DNA from: Paraconexibacter antarcticus
GTDB taxonomy: Bacteria; Actinomycetota; Thermoleophilia; Solirubrobacterales; Solirubrobacteraceae
Assembly (NCBI RefSeq): GCF_024220175.1
Contig: NZ_CP098502.1
Location: forward strand, 1,860,001 to 1,924,000
Length of the DNA: 64,000 bases
Reading direction: 5' to 3'
In this document: positions 1 to 7,753 of the stretch, in pieces
Layout of the letters: each line of letters starts with the position of its first letter
Position numbering within the stretch: the stretch's first letter is position 1
Program-made: the position numbers and the translations under genes
Notes under the pieces: model-generated
Databases searched by the model: none
What the model was told of the DNA's origin: nothing
The model's input: the letters and a program-made list of their open reading frames with translations, nothing else

Positions 1-249
1 CTCGTCGCCGCTGCCGATCCCGGCGGCCCACAGCGCGAGCACGAGCGCGTCCAGGCCCGAGCCGACCCCGACGCAGTGGCGCGCGCCGCAGTGCGCGGCC
101 CAGGCCGCCTCGAACGCCTCGAGCTCGGGCCCGAGGACGAACCAGCCGCCGTCGATGACGCGGCGGGTGGCGGCGTGGAGCTCGCCTGCGACCTCGGCGG
201 TGATCGCCTGCAGATCGAGGAAGGGGATGGTGGGCGGCGCGCTCAGCAC
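1..249 (-). CDS. DegT/DnrJ/EryC1-family sugar aminotransferase, N-terminal part
   Basis: This is the first 83 codons of a PLP-dependent sugar aminotransferase, cut by the left edge of the window. From a GTG start at 249 the protein opens with IPFLDL and continues with GGWFVLGPELEAFE, CGARHCVGVGSGLDAL and LALWAAGI, which is the usual N-terminal pattern of the DegT/DnrJ/EryC1/StrS family. The catalytic lysine lies outside the window. The gene starts 22 bases after the stop of a FdtA-like ketoisomerase. In this family that pairing usually makes a 3-amino-3,6-dideoxyhexose (an FdtB-type role), so the pair probably supplies a nucleotide sugar for surface glycans. Family assignment is firm; the exact sugar is inference. 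Confidence 0.85.
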   Translation of the reverse strand, partial: MLSAPPTIPFLDLQAITAEVAGELHAATRRVIDGGWFVLGPELEAFEAAWAAHCGARHCVGVGSGLDALVLALWAAGIGSGDE

Positions 250-271
250 GGGTGCGACGGGTCCTGGACGG

Positions 272-826
272 CTACGCGGCGTCGGCGGCCGACGGGGGCG
301 CGGGCTCCGCGGCGCGGCGCGCGCGCGCGACCTCCCGGAACTCGGCGTGGTCGCGGATGTAGTCGTCCTCCTCGTAGACCGCCGACGCGAGCACGAGGCA
401 GACGCCGCCGGAGGAGAAGTTGTCGAGCTCCCGCCAGACCATGTTCGGCACGAGCAGCCCGTGGTAGGAGCGGTTGAGGAAGAAGCGCTCCTGATGCTCG
501 CCGTCGTCGACGCTCACGTCGAAGGAGCCGGAGGCGGCGATGATGAGCGCCTGCAGGTCGCGGTGCGCGTGCCCGCCGCGCGAGGTCCCGCCCGGCACGT
601 CGTAGAGGTAGTACACCCGCGCGATGTCGAACGGGACGTGGTTGTCGCCCTCCACGAACGTGAGGTTGCCGCGCGGGTCGGCCACCCGCGGCAGGTCGAT
701 GACCCGGCAGCCGGTCTTCCCGATCCGGGTGTTGACGCGTGCGTCCTCCAGGCGCCGGCCCCGCGGGTGCGGTGCGCGGCGCTCGACGTCGGCGAGGTAC
801 GGCTCGACGGGGATGAGCGGGGCCAC
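272..826 (-). CDS. WxcM/FdtA-like dTDP-4-oxo-6-deoxyglucose 3,4-ketoisomerase
   Basis: A 184-residue single-domain cupin of the WxcM/FdtA family, which moves the keto group of dTDP-4-oxo-6-deoxyglucose from C4 to C3. Typical features are DPRGNLTFVEG, RVYYLYDVPGG, SRGGHAH (metal- or substrate-side histidines) and a short C-terminal NLVWRELDNFS-like stretch (here NMVWRELDNFS). Family members are usually about 140 residues. This one has some 35 extra N-terminal residues because no ATG, GTG or TTG codon lies closer to the conserved core than the GTG at 826. It sits just upstream of the aminotransferase that would use its product, so the two are probably one operon. Alternative: a close WxcM relative using a different sugar nucleotide. 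Confidence 0.85.
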   Translation of the reverse strand: MAPLIPVEPYLADVERRAPHPRGRRLEDARVNTRIGKTGCRVIDLPRVADPRGNLTFVEGDNHVPFDIARVYYLYDVPGGTSRGGHAHRDLQALIIAASGSFDVSVDDGEHQERFFLNRSYHGLLVPNMVWRELDNFSSGGVCLVLASAVYEEDDYIRDHAEFREVARARRAAEPAPPSAADAA

Positions 827-876
827 GCTCCGGTGGTCGGCAGGCGCGGGCGGGGGTTGAGGGTGCGGTCACCCAC

Positions 877-914
877 AAAAAAACCGCCCCCGGCACACGA
901 GGTGCCGGAGGCGG
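877..914 (-). terminator. Rho-independent terminator of the cold-shock gene
   Basis: Read on the minus strand, a perfect-looking GC-rich stem (arms 914-902 and 896-884, five-base loop, one mismatched or wobble position) is followed directly by seven T residues (883-877). It lies 41 bases after the csp stop codon and is the only intrinsic terminator in the window with a clear long T tract. Confidence 0.93.
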
Positions 915-954
915 TCGGTCCTACGAAGCTTGGCGAGCAGTGCCCGCCGGCGCT

Positions 955-1158
955 TTAGACGTTCTGGACGTTGACGGCCTTGGGGCCCTTCTCGCCGGGC
1001 TCCGCGTCGTACGAGACGCGGGCGCCCTCCGCGAGGGAGCGGTAGCCGTCAGCGATGATCGCCGAGTGGTGGACGAAGAGGTCCTTGCCGGCCTCATCGG
1101 GGGTGATGAAACCGAACCCCTTGTCGTCGCTGAACCACTTCACAGTTCCAGTAGCCAT
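955..1158 (-). CDS. CspA-family cold-shock protein (paralogue 1)
   Basis: A 67-residue cold-shock domain protein, the standard length for the family. It has both RNA-binding motifs, KGFGFIT (RNP1) and DLFVHHS (RNP2-type). It binds single-stranded RNA or DNA and acts as an RNA chaperone. The start ATG at 1158 is fixed by a strong Shine-Dalgarno sequence, GGAGGAT at 1173-1167, eight bases upstream; longer in-frame extensions have no family similarity. A leader of up to about 160 bases precedes it and a strong terminator follows, so it is probably monocistronic. The second copy at 42021-42224 is nearly identical over the first 55 residues. Confidence 0.97.
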   Translation of the reverse strand: MATGTVKWFSDDKGFGFITPDEAGKDLFVHHSAIIADGYRSLAEGARVSYDAEPGEKGPKAVNVQNV

Positions 1159-1317
1159 ATAAATCGATCCTCCGCTTGTGTTCGTGCTGCGTTCGCGGAG
1201 GTGCTTTGAGGCGACGACTGCGTGCGCTGACACTGCTTGTTGCCGGGTCCTATGACCCAGCCCGAAGGGCAAGCGTAGCAGCGAGCCGCGTAGTGGGGGA
1301 GAGATCGACAGGAAAGA
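1159..1317 (-). promoter_or_regulatory. Leader and ribosome-binding region of the cold-shock gene
   Basis: The minus-strand stretch upstream of csp holds the Shine-Dalgarno box (1173-1167). It also has a run of bases less GC-rich than its surroundings and several short self-complementary segments, for example GGGTC/GACCC around 1240-1260. Long structured leaders that respond to temperature are usual for csp mRNAs. That this one works so is inference, and I could not place the promoter with confidence. Confidence 0.4.
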
Positions 1318-1339
1318 CACAAACGGGCGAAAGGCCCGC
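1318..1339 (-). terminator. Probable terminator of the rhomboid operon
   Basis: On the minus strand CGGGC (1338-1334), a five-base loop CTTTC and GCCCG (1328-1324) form a short hairpin followed by TTTGTGT. It begins immediately after the rhomboid stop codon. The stem is short, so this is a moderate call. Confidence 0.5.
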
Positions 1340-1341
1340 AA

Positions 1342-1962
1342 TCAGAGGCCGGCGAGCGGGTCGGCCCGTCGCGGGGCCGCTCGCGGCCCGCGCGAGTCGA
1401 GCAGCTTGGCCGCCAGGACGCCCCCCACACCGCCGAACAGGTGGCCCTGCCAGGAGATGCCGTCCTGGGGGATGAGGCCGCTCCCGAGCGTCGATCCGTA
1501 GAGGAAACCGACGAGCAGGGCAGCGCCGAGATGCAGCCAGCTGCGGCTGAAGAGCGCCCGTGAGATGAGGTAGGCGGCGAAGCCGAAGACGAGGCCGCTC
1601 GCCCCGATGTGGACCGAGTTCGACGCGCCCGTGAACCACGTGCCCACGCCACCGACGACGGCGACGATCGCCGTCACGGCCGCCACGCGCGCGGCGCCGC
1701 TCAGGGCGATGCCGATCCCGAGGACGAGGAACGGGATCGTGTTGCCGAAGAGGTGCGAGAAGCTCGCGTGCAGGAACGGCGCGGTGACGATCCCCCGCAG
1801 CCCGTCCAGGTGCCGGGGCTCGATCCCGTACCGGTCGAGCCGCTGCGAGTCGAGGCTGTCGATGATCTCGACGACCCACATGACCGCGACCATCGCGAGG
1901 ACGAGGAGCGCGCCCTCCTTGCGGGGGTCCGACGGCGTGGCGTCGCGCCCGGGCGTGCTCAC
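1342..1962 (-). CDS. Rhomboid-family intramembrane serine protease
   Basis: A 206-residue membrane protein with six predicted transmembrane segments. It carries the rhomboid signature: H70-x-x-x-N74 in an SHLFGNT motif, catalytic Ser122 in GASG, and the partner His174 in WQGHLFGG. Such enzymes cleave membrane-anchored substrates inside the bilayer. The start is a GTG at 1962 whose first bases overlap the TGA of the upstream acyl-CoA oxidase gene (GTGA), which suggests translational coupling. No functional link between the two products is known to me. The substrate cannot be predicted. All catalytic residues are present, so it is probably active. Confidence 0.93.
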   Translation of the reverse strand: MSTPGRDATPSDPRKEGALLVLAMVAVMWVVEIIDSLDSQRLDRYGIEPRHLDGLRGIVTAPFLHASFSHLFGNTIPFLVLGIGIALSGAARVAAVTAIVAVVGGVGTWFTGASNSVHIGASGLVFGFAAYLISRALFSRSWLHLGAALLVGFLYGSTLGSGLIPQDGISWQGHLFGGVGGVLAAKLLDSRGPRAAPRRADPLAGL

Positions 1963-3914
1963 AGGCCGGGCGTGCGGTCGGCCTGGTCCAGCAGCCCGAT
2001 GGGCGCGCGGAGCACCGCGTCCGGGATGCCGAAGGCGTCGACGAGGGCCCACGCGTCCGCCCGGACCTCGTTCAGGATGCGGTTGACCGTCCGCGTCAGC
2101 GTCTTCGCGCGCGAGGGCGAGAGGCGCCCGTGCTCGAGGTACCACGCGCGGTCGGCCTCGATGGTCGACAGCAGGTGCAGGTCGCAGAGGCGCTCCATGT
2201 GGAGCTTGAGGACCGGGTCCTCGCAGGCGGCGACGCGGGCGGCGAACGCCTCGCCGATGACGCACTCGATCTCGGCGCGGGCGGCGGCGAGGACGTGGTC
2301 CTGGCAGGCACGGAAGACCTCGAAGGCCGGGTGGCCCTCGTCGATGCCGCGTTCCAGGCGGCGGGCGACCGAGGCGAGCACGCGCTCGGAGCGGTAGCGG
2401 AGGAGCAGGAGCTGCTCGCCGCGATCGAGCATCTCGGAGTCGTCGTCGCGGGCGGGGACGACGACGTCGACGAGCGTCTGCGCGACCTGGCGCACGGCGG
2501 TCTTCTCGACGACGTCCTTCAGCGCCTGGCCCGCGACGAAGCCGACCATGCCGAGCGGGTCCAGGTCGCCGAACTGGTCCTTGTAGCCCGTGAGCAGCGA
2601 CTTGCCGACGAGCTGGAGCAGGACGGTGTTGTCGCCCTCGAACGTCGTGAAGATCTCGCTGTCGCCCTTCAGCGAGGCGAAGCGGTTCTCGCTGAGGTAG
2701 CCGAGGCCGCCGCACGCCTCGCGGCAGGCCTGGACCGTCGCGCTGCCGTGCCACGTCGACAGCGCCTTGATGCCCGCGGCGTGCGCCTCGAGCTCGCGCC
2801 GGGCCCGCTCGCCGACGTCGCCCGAGAACGCCGCGTCGAGCTTCGCGACGAGCTGCTCCTGCGCGGCGTGCAGCGCGTACGTCCGCGCGAGCAGCGGCAG
2901 CAGCCGGCGCTGGTGGGTGCGGTAGTCGAGGAGCAGGATCTCCTCGCCGTCCGGCGCGGTGAACTGCCGGCGCCGCAGGGCGTGCCGGATCGCGATCGTC
3001 AGCGCGTTCTTGGCGACGGAGATCGCGGCGCCGCCGACGCTCACGCGCCCCTGCACGAGCGTCCCGAGCATCGTGAAGAAGCGGCGGTCGGGGTTCTCGA
3101 TCGCGCTCGTGTACGTGCCGTCCCCCGCGACCGACGCGAAGCGGTCGAGCAGGGCCTCGCGGGGGACGCGCACCTGGTCGAACCACAGCCGCCCGTTGTC
3201 GACGCCCTGCAGGCCCATCTTGTCGCCGCAGTCGTCGATCCGGACGCCGGGTGTCGGGTTGCCGTCCGCGTCGCGGATCGGGACGACGACCGCGTGCACG
3301 CCGTAGGACTCCTGCGCCTCGCCGGTGATGAGCTGCGCGAAGACGACCGCGACGCGGCCGTGGGTCGCCGCGTTGCCGATCCACTCCTTGTGCGCCCCGT
3401 CGTGCGGGGTGTGGACGACGAACTCGTGCGTCGCCGGGTCGTACGTCGCGGTCGTGTGGACGTTCTGCACGTCCGATCCGTGGGCGCTCTCGGACATCGC
3501 GAAGCAGCCGGGGATCGTGACGTCGATGACGCCGCGCAGGTACTCGTCGTGGTGGCGCTCGGTGCCGAGCTGGAGGATCGCCCCGCCAAAGAGGCCGAAC
3601 TGCACGCCGCACTTGACGAGCAGCGACAGGTCGCCGTGGGCCATCGTCTCGAACGACGCGATCGACCCGGCGATGTTCGCCTCCCCGCCGTACCGGCGCG
3701 GGAAGCCGAGCGCCGTCTCGCCCGAGCGGCCGAGCTCGGTCGCCCACCCGAGGACGAGCTCGCGGTACTCGGCGCGCGAGATCCCGTCCGCCTGCGCGAG
3801 GTCCAGCCCGACGAGCCGCTCACGGACCTGCTCGCGGATCTCGCGGTGCTCGCCGTCGAGCCAGCGCCGCAGCGCGACGGCGTCGAGGGTCGGTCCGGCG
3901 GCGACGGTGCTCAT
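1959..3914 (-). CDS. Acyl-CoA oxidase/dehydrogenase (ACOX-like, 651 aa)
   Basis: A flavoenzyme of the acyl-CoA dehydrogenase superfamily that would carry out the first, alpha-beta desaturating step of beta-oxidation. At 651 residues, with motifs such as CFAMSESAHGSD (about residues 137-148), GDKMGLQGVDNG and TFEGDNTVLLQ (Glu426 being the expected catalytic base), it resembles acyl-CoA oxidases more than the 380-residue dehydrogenases. Whether it passes electrons to O2 or to ETF cannot be told from sequence. The ATG at 3914 has an AAGGAGG box at 3934-3928, about 13 bases upstream. A four-codon reading frame (Met-Ile-Glu-Pro, from 3925) lies between the box and the start and its stop overlaps the start. 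The 3' end overlaps the rhomboid gene. Confidence 0.9.
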   Translation of the reverse strand: MSTVAAGPTLDAVALRRWLDGEHREIREQVRERLVGLDLAQADGISRAEYRELVLGWATELGRSGETALGFPRRYGGEANIAGSIASFETMAHGDLSLLVKCGVQFGLFGGAILQLGTERHHDEYLRGVIDVTIPGCFAMSESAHGSDVQNVHTTATYDPATHEFVVHTPHDGAHKEWIGNAATHGRVAVVFAQLITGEAQESYGVHAVVVPIRDADGNPTPGVRIDDCGDKMGLQGVDNGRLWFDQVRVPREALLDRFASVAGDGTYTSAIENPDRRFFTMLGTLVQGRVSVGGAAISVAKNALTIAIRHALRRRQFTAPDGEEILLLDYRTHQRRLLPLLARTYALHAAQEQLVAKLDAAFSGDVGERARRELEAHAAGIKALSTWHGSATVQACREACGGLGYLSENRFASLKGDSEIFTTFEGDNTVLLQLVGKSLLTGYKDQFGDLDPLGMVGFVAGQALKDVVEKTAVRQVAQTLVDVVVPARDDDSEMLDRGEQLLLLRYRSERVLASVARRLERGIDEGHPAFEVFRACQDHVLAAARAEIECVIGEAFAARVAACEDPVLKLHMERLCDLHLLSTIEADRAWYLEHGRLSPSRAKTLTRTVNRILNEVRADAWALVDAFGIPDAVLRAPIGLLDQADRTPGL

Positions 3915-3977
3915 GGCTCGATCATGCCCTCCTTGTACGTGCTTGAACAGGTCTGGGCGCGCGCCCGCCCACCCCGG

Positions 3978-4024
3978 CGGCGTGCGGCCTCGTGGGGGGA
4001 TATCCCCGACGAGGCCGCACGCCG
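3978..4024. terminator. Long 16-bp inverted repeat between azlD and the acyl-CoA oxidase gene
   Basis: Two perfectly complementary 16-base arms (3978-3993 and 4009-4024) flank a 15-base loop that itself contains the palindrome GGGGATATCCCC. It lies just after the azlD stop and before the next gene on the same strand. It probably ends the SNF2-azlCD transcript, although no T tract follows. A protein-binding role for the inner palindrome is also possible. Confidence 0.6.
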
Positions 4025-4040
4025 GCCCGGCTTGACGGCG

Positions 4041-4340
4041 CTACAGCGCGCGCAGCCCCGCGGTGACGACGGCGGCGAGCCCGACGACGACGAGGATCGA
4101 GGCGCGCCGCCAGGCCGCGATCGCCGCGACCGCCACCCCGGCCGTGTTCGCACCGACCTCGAGGTGGCGGCCGTGCGCGAGGGTCTGGGTGACGACGAGC
4201 GCGGCGAGCAGCGCGGGCGCGAGCAGCAGCACGATCCCGGTGATGCGCGCCGGCAGCGGGCGCCCGCCGAGGGCGAACGGCCCCGAGCCCTTGATGAGCG
4301 CGGTGACGATCGCGCAGCCGGCGATGACGCCCCAGGTCAC
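4041..4340 (-). CDS. azlD: AzlD-family branched-chain amino acid exporter subunit
   Basis: A 99-residue membrane protein with about four hydrophobic segments and the AzlD pattern near the middle (PLPARITGIVLLLAPALLAAL). AzlD partners with AzlC to export branched-chain amino acids or analogues. The GTG start at 4340 overlaps the azlC stop codon (GTGA), so the two are almost certainly translated together. It is the last gene of the SNF2-azlC-azlD unit, followed by a long inverted repeat. Confidence 0.9.
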   Translation of the reverse strand: MTWGVIAGCAIVTALIKGSGPFALGGRPLPARITGIVLLLAPALLAALVVTQTLAHGRHLEVGANTAGVAVAAIAAWRRASILVVVGLAAVVTAGLRAL

Positions 4341-5089
4341 GCGAGGTCCTCCTGGGTCGTCGTCGCCGCGACGGCCACGGGGCGCCGGATGCCGGCGAGC
4401 GCGGCGACGCTCGCGGCGAGCACGGGGACGCCGGCGGGGGTGAACGGGATGAGCGCGAGGGCGATGAGGGCGCCGACCAGCGCGACCGGCGGCGCGCCGG
4501 GCCGGCGCAGCTCGGCGATGAGGAGCGCGACGAAGAAGGCGGGGTAGACCGCGTCCAGGCCGATGTCCTTCGGGTTCCCGAGCACCGGGCCGGCCAGCGC
4601 GCCGAGGATCGTCCCGCCGAGCCAGCCGGCGTACTGCGGGGCCGTCGACCCGAAGAGGAACCAGCGGTCGAAGGTCCCGTCGCCGCGCCCGGCCATCGCC
4701 CACGAGGAGTCCACGACGCCCTGGCCCTGGGCGGCCCGGCGCCAGCGGCCGCCGGGCAGCGACGGCGCGAGCGCGACGCCCATCGGCAGGAAGCGGGAGT
4801 TCATCAGCGCCGCGGCGGCGACCGCGGCGACCCCGCTGCCGCCCGAGGCGATGATCGACACCGCCGTGAACTGGGCCGACCCGGCGAAGACGACGGCCGA
4901 CATGACGATCGCGGCGACGGCGGAGAAGCCCGCCTCCCGCGCGAGCACGCCGAAGGAGACGGCCACGACGCCGGTCGCGATCCCGTACGGCACCCCGGCG
5001 GCGAGCCCGGCCCGCCAGGAGCGCTCGCGCTGCGCGCCCGCGCCCGCGCCCGCGTCGCGCGCCGGATCCGGGACGGCGTCCGCGGTCAT
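4337..5089 (-). CDS. azlC: AzlC-family branched-chain amino acid exporter subunit
   Basis: A 250-residue integral membrane protein of the AzlC family (LIV-E exporter large subunit). Diagnostic stretches include AGVPYGIATGVVAVSFG, FAGSAQFTAVSII and MNSRFLPMGVALAPSL, followed by several more membrane helices. The ATG at 5089 overlaps the stop of the upstream SNF2-type gene (ATGA), and its own stop overlaps azlD. I used this ATG because upstream sequence in the same frame has no membrane character and overlaps the helicase gene. Substrate is presumably branched-chain amino acids by family; nothing here refines that. Confidence 0.92.
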   Translation of the reverse strand: MTADAVPDPARDAGAGAGAQRERSWRAGLAAGVPYGIATGVVAVSFGVLAREAGFSAVAAIVMSAVVFAGSAQFTAVSIIASGGSGVAAVAAAALMNSRFLPMGVALAPSLPGGRWRRAAQGQGVVDSSWAMAGRGDGTFDRWFLFGSTAPQYAGWLGGTILGALAGPVLGNPKDIGLDAVYPAFFVALLIAELRRPGAPPVALVGALIALALIPFTPAGVPVLAASVAALAGIRRPVAVAATTTQEDLA

Positions 5090-7248
5090 CCCGCCGCGCG
5101 CAGGTGCCGGAGCGGTCGCGCGCGCAGGTCGGCGACGAGGTCGTCGAGCAGGCCGCCCGACAGCTCGCGGCGCCCGTCCGTCACCGCGCCCACGAGCGAC
5201 CGCTTGGACTCGAGCAGCTCCGCGATCGTCTCGTCGATCGACTCCGCGGCGAGGAGGTACCAGGCGGTCACCGCGTCGTGCTGGCCGATGCGGTGGCAGC
5301 GGTCCTCGGCCTGGTCGTGCATCGCCGGCGTCCACTCGAGCTCGAGGAAGCAGACGTTCGACGCGCGGGTGAGGGTCAGGCCCTGCCCGGCGACGGGCGT
5401 GGAGCAGATGAGCAGCTGGGGCCCCTCACCGCCCTGGAACGCCTGCACCGCCTCGTCACGCGCCTTCGCGCTGTCGCGGCCGACGAGGTGCAGCGCGTCC
5501 GGGAACCGCCGGCGGACCGCGTCGAGCACCTCGACGTGCCGGGCGAAGACGACGAGCGGCTCGCCGTGCTCGAGGAAGTCCTCGATCCACACGAGCGCCG
5601 CCGGGAGCTTGCCGCGCGCCGCGAGGCGCTTGAGCGTCCCGATCTGCGCGAGGCGCTCGGCCCGGAGCGTCGTGGCGATCTTCGCGTTGAGCTCGCTGAG
5701 CTCCAGCGGCTGGGTGCGCAGCCACTCGACGACCGACTCCTCGGCGAGGCGGTACTCGCGGGTGTTCGCGAGCGCGACGGGGACGACGACGCGGCGCTTG
5801 GCCGGCAGCTGGGGGAGGACCTCGTCCTTGCGCCGCCGGACGAAGCAGCGCCGCCGCAGGTGCCAGTGCAGCCGCTCCTCGCTGAGGTTCCCCTCGAACT
5901 GGCGGCTGAACCCGGCGGCCGACCCGAAGTCCTCCAGGCGCCCGATGACCCGCAGCTGGGAGACGAGCTCCTCGGCGTGGTTGAGGACCGGCGTGCCCGT
6001 CAGCGCGAGGCGCAGCCCGTCGCGGGGGACGGTCTCGGCGAGCCGCCGCACCGCCTGCGTCCGCTTCGCGCGCGGGTTCTTGCAGTGGTGGGACTCGTCG
6101 ACGACGAGCGCCCGCGGTCGCCGCCGTCCGAGCGCGTCGCGGTGGGCGGCGACGATCTCGTAGTTGAGGATGACGATGTCCGCCTCGGGCGGGACGGCGG
6201 AGCGCCCGGAGACGATCGCGACCGTGCGGTGGGGGAGCCAGCGCGCCGCCTCGCGCGCCCACACGAGCTTCAGCGACGCCGGGCAGACGACGAGCGCGGG
6301 GTAGGCCGCGTCGGCCTCGAGCGTCACGAGCGCCTGCACGGTCTTGCCGAGGCCCTGCTCGTCGGCGAGGAAGGCGCGCCGCGCGTCGAGGAGGTAGCGG
6401 ACGCCCGCCCACTGGAACGGCCGCAGCTCACCGCCGAGGACCGCCTCGACCTCCGGCAGCGGCTCGGCCTCGCGGGCCTTCGAGCGGCGGATCGACTCCT
6501 GCGCCTCGTCGCGCTCTCGGCGGAGCGCGCGCAGCGCGTCGGCGGCCATCCCGTCGACCTCGATGCGGTGCAGGGCGACGAAGGGCTCGAGGCCCTCGAG
6601 GACCCACGGGTCCAGCGGCATCGTGCGGGTCGCCTCGCCGACGCCGGGCAGGCGCTCGAACGCGGCGCCCGCGTCGGTGTCCCACAGGACGTCGAGCTTC
6701 AGCGCGGGCGCGTCCACGCCCCCGGTCATCTTCAGCGCGCCGGCGGGGACGTCGAGCCCGGTGAGGACGCGCTGGGCGCAGCGGACCGCCGGGGCCTCGA
6801 AGCGCGCCCCGTGCATGGCCTGCAGGACCTCGGTGATCTCCACCGTCATCGGGAGCCGCGGGCGCCCGTCGGGGTGCGGCGTCGCGAGCGCCTCGATCTC
6901 CTCGGGGAGCTTGCCGGCGCGGACGGTCAGCGCGTAGGCGCCGCCCCCGTCGCCGGCGGGGGCCGCGCCGACCCGCCCGACCCAGCGGCGCTCGAGCGAG
7001 CCGAGCCAGGCCGCCGCCTCCTCCGAGCAGCGCAGCTCCGGGAAGCGCTCGACGATCTCCGCGACCTGGGCGGCGACCCAGTCGTCGACCGGCGCCCACC
7101 ACTCCTTGGCATCCCAGTCGAAGCGGCGCCCGGGGATGCGGCGCGCGGCGGCGACGATGTTCGCGTCGTAGGGGAAGGAGAGGACGACGACGAGTCCGTC
7201 CGGCCCGTCGCGCAGGACGACGTTGTCGACGGGAGGGACGGCTTCCAC
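5086..7248 (-). CDS. SNF2-family DEAD-like helicase with HARP-like N-terminus (SMARCAL1-type)
   Basis: A 720-residue Snf2 ATPase. Residues 20-75 (FPYDANIVAAARRIPGRRFD, then WWAPVDDW) resemble the HARP domain of SMARCAL1-like annealing helicases. The motor follows: FQWAGVRYLLDARRAFLADE leads to Walker A DEQGLGKT (296-303), DESH box (384-387), LTGTPVLN (motif III), then the C-terminal RecA domain with GQGLTLTRA and HRIGQ (motif VI). It would translocate on double-stranded DNA and could rewind or remodel forks; the precise job is inference. The ATG at 7248 lies 12 residues before the HARP-like domain. It heads a run of three genes joined by 4-base overlaps with azlC and azlD, an odd functional mix. 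Confidence 0.9.
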   Translation of the reverse strand: MEAVPPVDNVVLRDGPDGLVVVLSFPYDANIVAAARRIPGRRFDWDAKEWWAPVDDWVAAQVAEIVERFPELRCSEEAAAWLGSLERRWVGRVGAAPAGDGGGAYALTVRAGKLPEEIEALATPHPDGRPRLPMTVEITEVLQAMHGARFEAPAVRCAQRVLTGLDVPAGALKMTGGVDAPALKLDVLWDTDAGAAFERLPGVGEATRTMPLDPWVLEGLEPFVALHRIEVDGMAADALRALRRERDEAQESIRRSKAREAEPLPEVEAVLGGELRPFQWAGVRYLLDARRAFLADEQGLGKTVQALVTLEADAAYPALVVCPASLKLVWAREAARWLPHRTVAIVSGRSAVPPEADIVILNYEIVAAHRDALGRRRPRALVVDESHHCKNPRAKRTQAVRRLAETVPRDGLRLALTGTPVLNHAEELVSQLRVIGRLEDFGSAAGFSRQFEGNLSEERLHWHLRRRCFVRRRKDEVLPQLPAKRRVVVPVALANTREYRLAEESVVEWLRTQPLELSELNAKIATTLRAERLAQIGTLKRLAARGKLPAALVWIEDFLEHGEPLVVFARHVEVLDAVRRRFPDALHLVGRDSAKARDEAVQAFQGGEGPQLLICSTPVAGQGLTLTRASNVCFLELEWTPAMHDQAEDRCHRIGQHDAVTAWYLLAAESIDETIAELLESKRSLVGAVTDGRRELSGGLLDDLVADLRARPLRHLRAAG

Positions 7249-7317
7249 GACCGCCCAGGGTACCCGCCGCCGGGCCGGGAACGGCCGAGGGTGGCCGGCT
7301 GCCGCGTCCCGCCGTCC

Positions 7318-7638
7318 TCAGCCCGCGAAGGTGAGGTTCGCCGGGTCCTGCGGGTCGACCTTGACGTTGTACCGCGCGCCGGGACGGTAGGGGGTGACGT
7401 CGGTGCCGCCGATCGGGGTGCGCAGCGTCGTCGCGTAGGGGGCGCGGCCGTCGACGAGGACGACGAGGTCGACGTCGACGACGGCGTTGCCGGCGAGGCG
7501 CTCGCCGGTGTCGCGCACGGCCTCGATCGTCGCGCTGCCGGCGAGCCCCTCCGCCCACAGCCGGCGCATCTCCGCGCCGAGGCGGTTGAGGGCGACCGCC
7601 TCCCGCGTTCGCTGCGTGGCGCTCTGCCGTACGGCCAT
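7318..7638 (-). CDS. Small conserved protein with actinobacterial beta-domain
   Basis: 106 residues, soluble. After a basic, helical N-terminus, the segment from about residue 33 (GLAGSATIEAVRDTGERLAG, then VVDVDLVVLVDGRAPYATT) and the end (PGARYNVKVDPQDPANLTF) match a beta-rich module. I recall this module as common in actinobacterial membrane and secreted proteins (pattern: G-A-x-I-x-x-x-x-D-T-G ... V-x-V-D-P-x-D-P). Its function is not known to me. It stands alone between two unrelated genes. The ATG at 7638 has GGAGG directly in front of it, unusually close, so the start is not certain. Confidence 0.65.
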   Translation of the reverse strand: MAVRQSATQRTREAVALNRLGAEMRRLWAEGLAGSATIEAVRDTGERLAGNAVVDVDLVVLVDGRAPYATTLRTPIGGTDVTPYRPGARYNVKVDPQDPANLTFAG

Positions 7639-7753
7639 CCTCCACCGCTCCCGGTCCGGGGTCCCTGACTGCCCGACCCGATCGAGCCTACGCCGTGAAC
7701 GGTCGCGTTCCGTCGCGAATCGGTCTCATTCCGGTGCGAATGGCGGTGTCACG

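Noticed and set aside
2130..4547. Long plus-strand open frame (805 codons) opposite the acyl-CoA oxidase gene
   Set aside because: Its product has the Arg/Val/Leu/Gly-rich, motif-free composition of antisense frames in GC-rich DNA; the minus strand has a complete, recognisable enzyme.
5104..7668. Plus-strand open frame of 854 codons opposite the SNF2 gene
   Set aside because: Antisense shadow; SNF2 helicase motifs on the minus strand are unmistakable.
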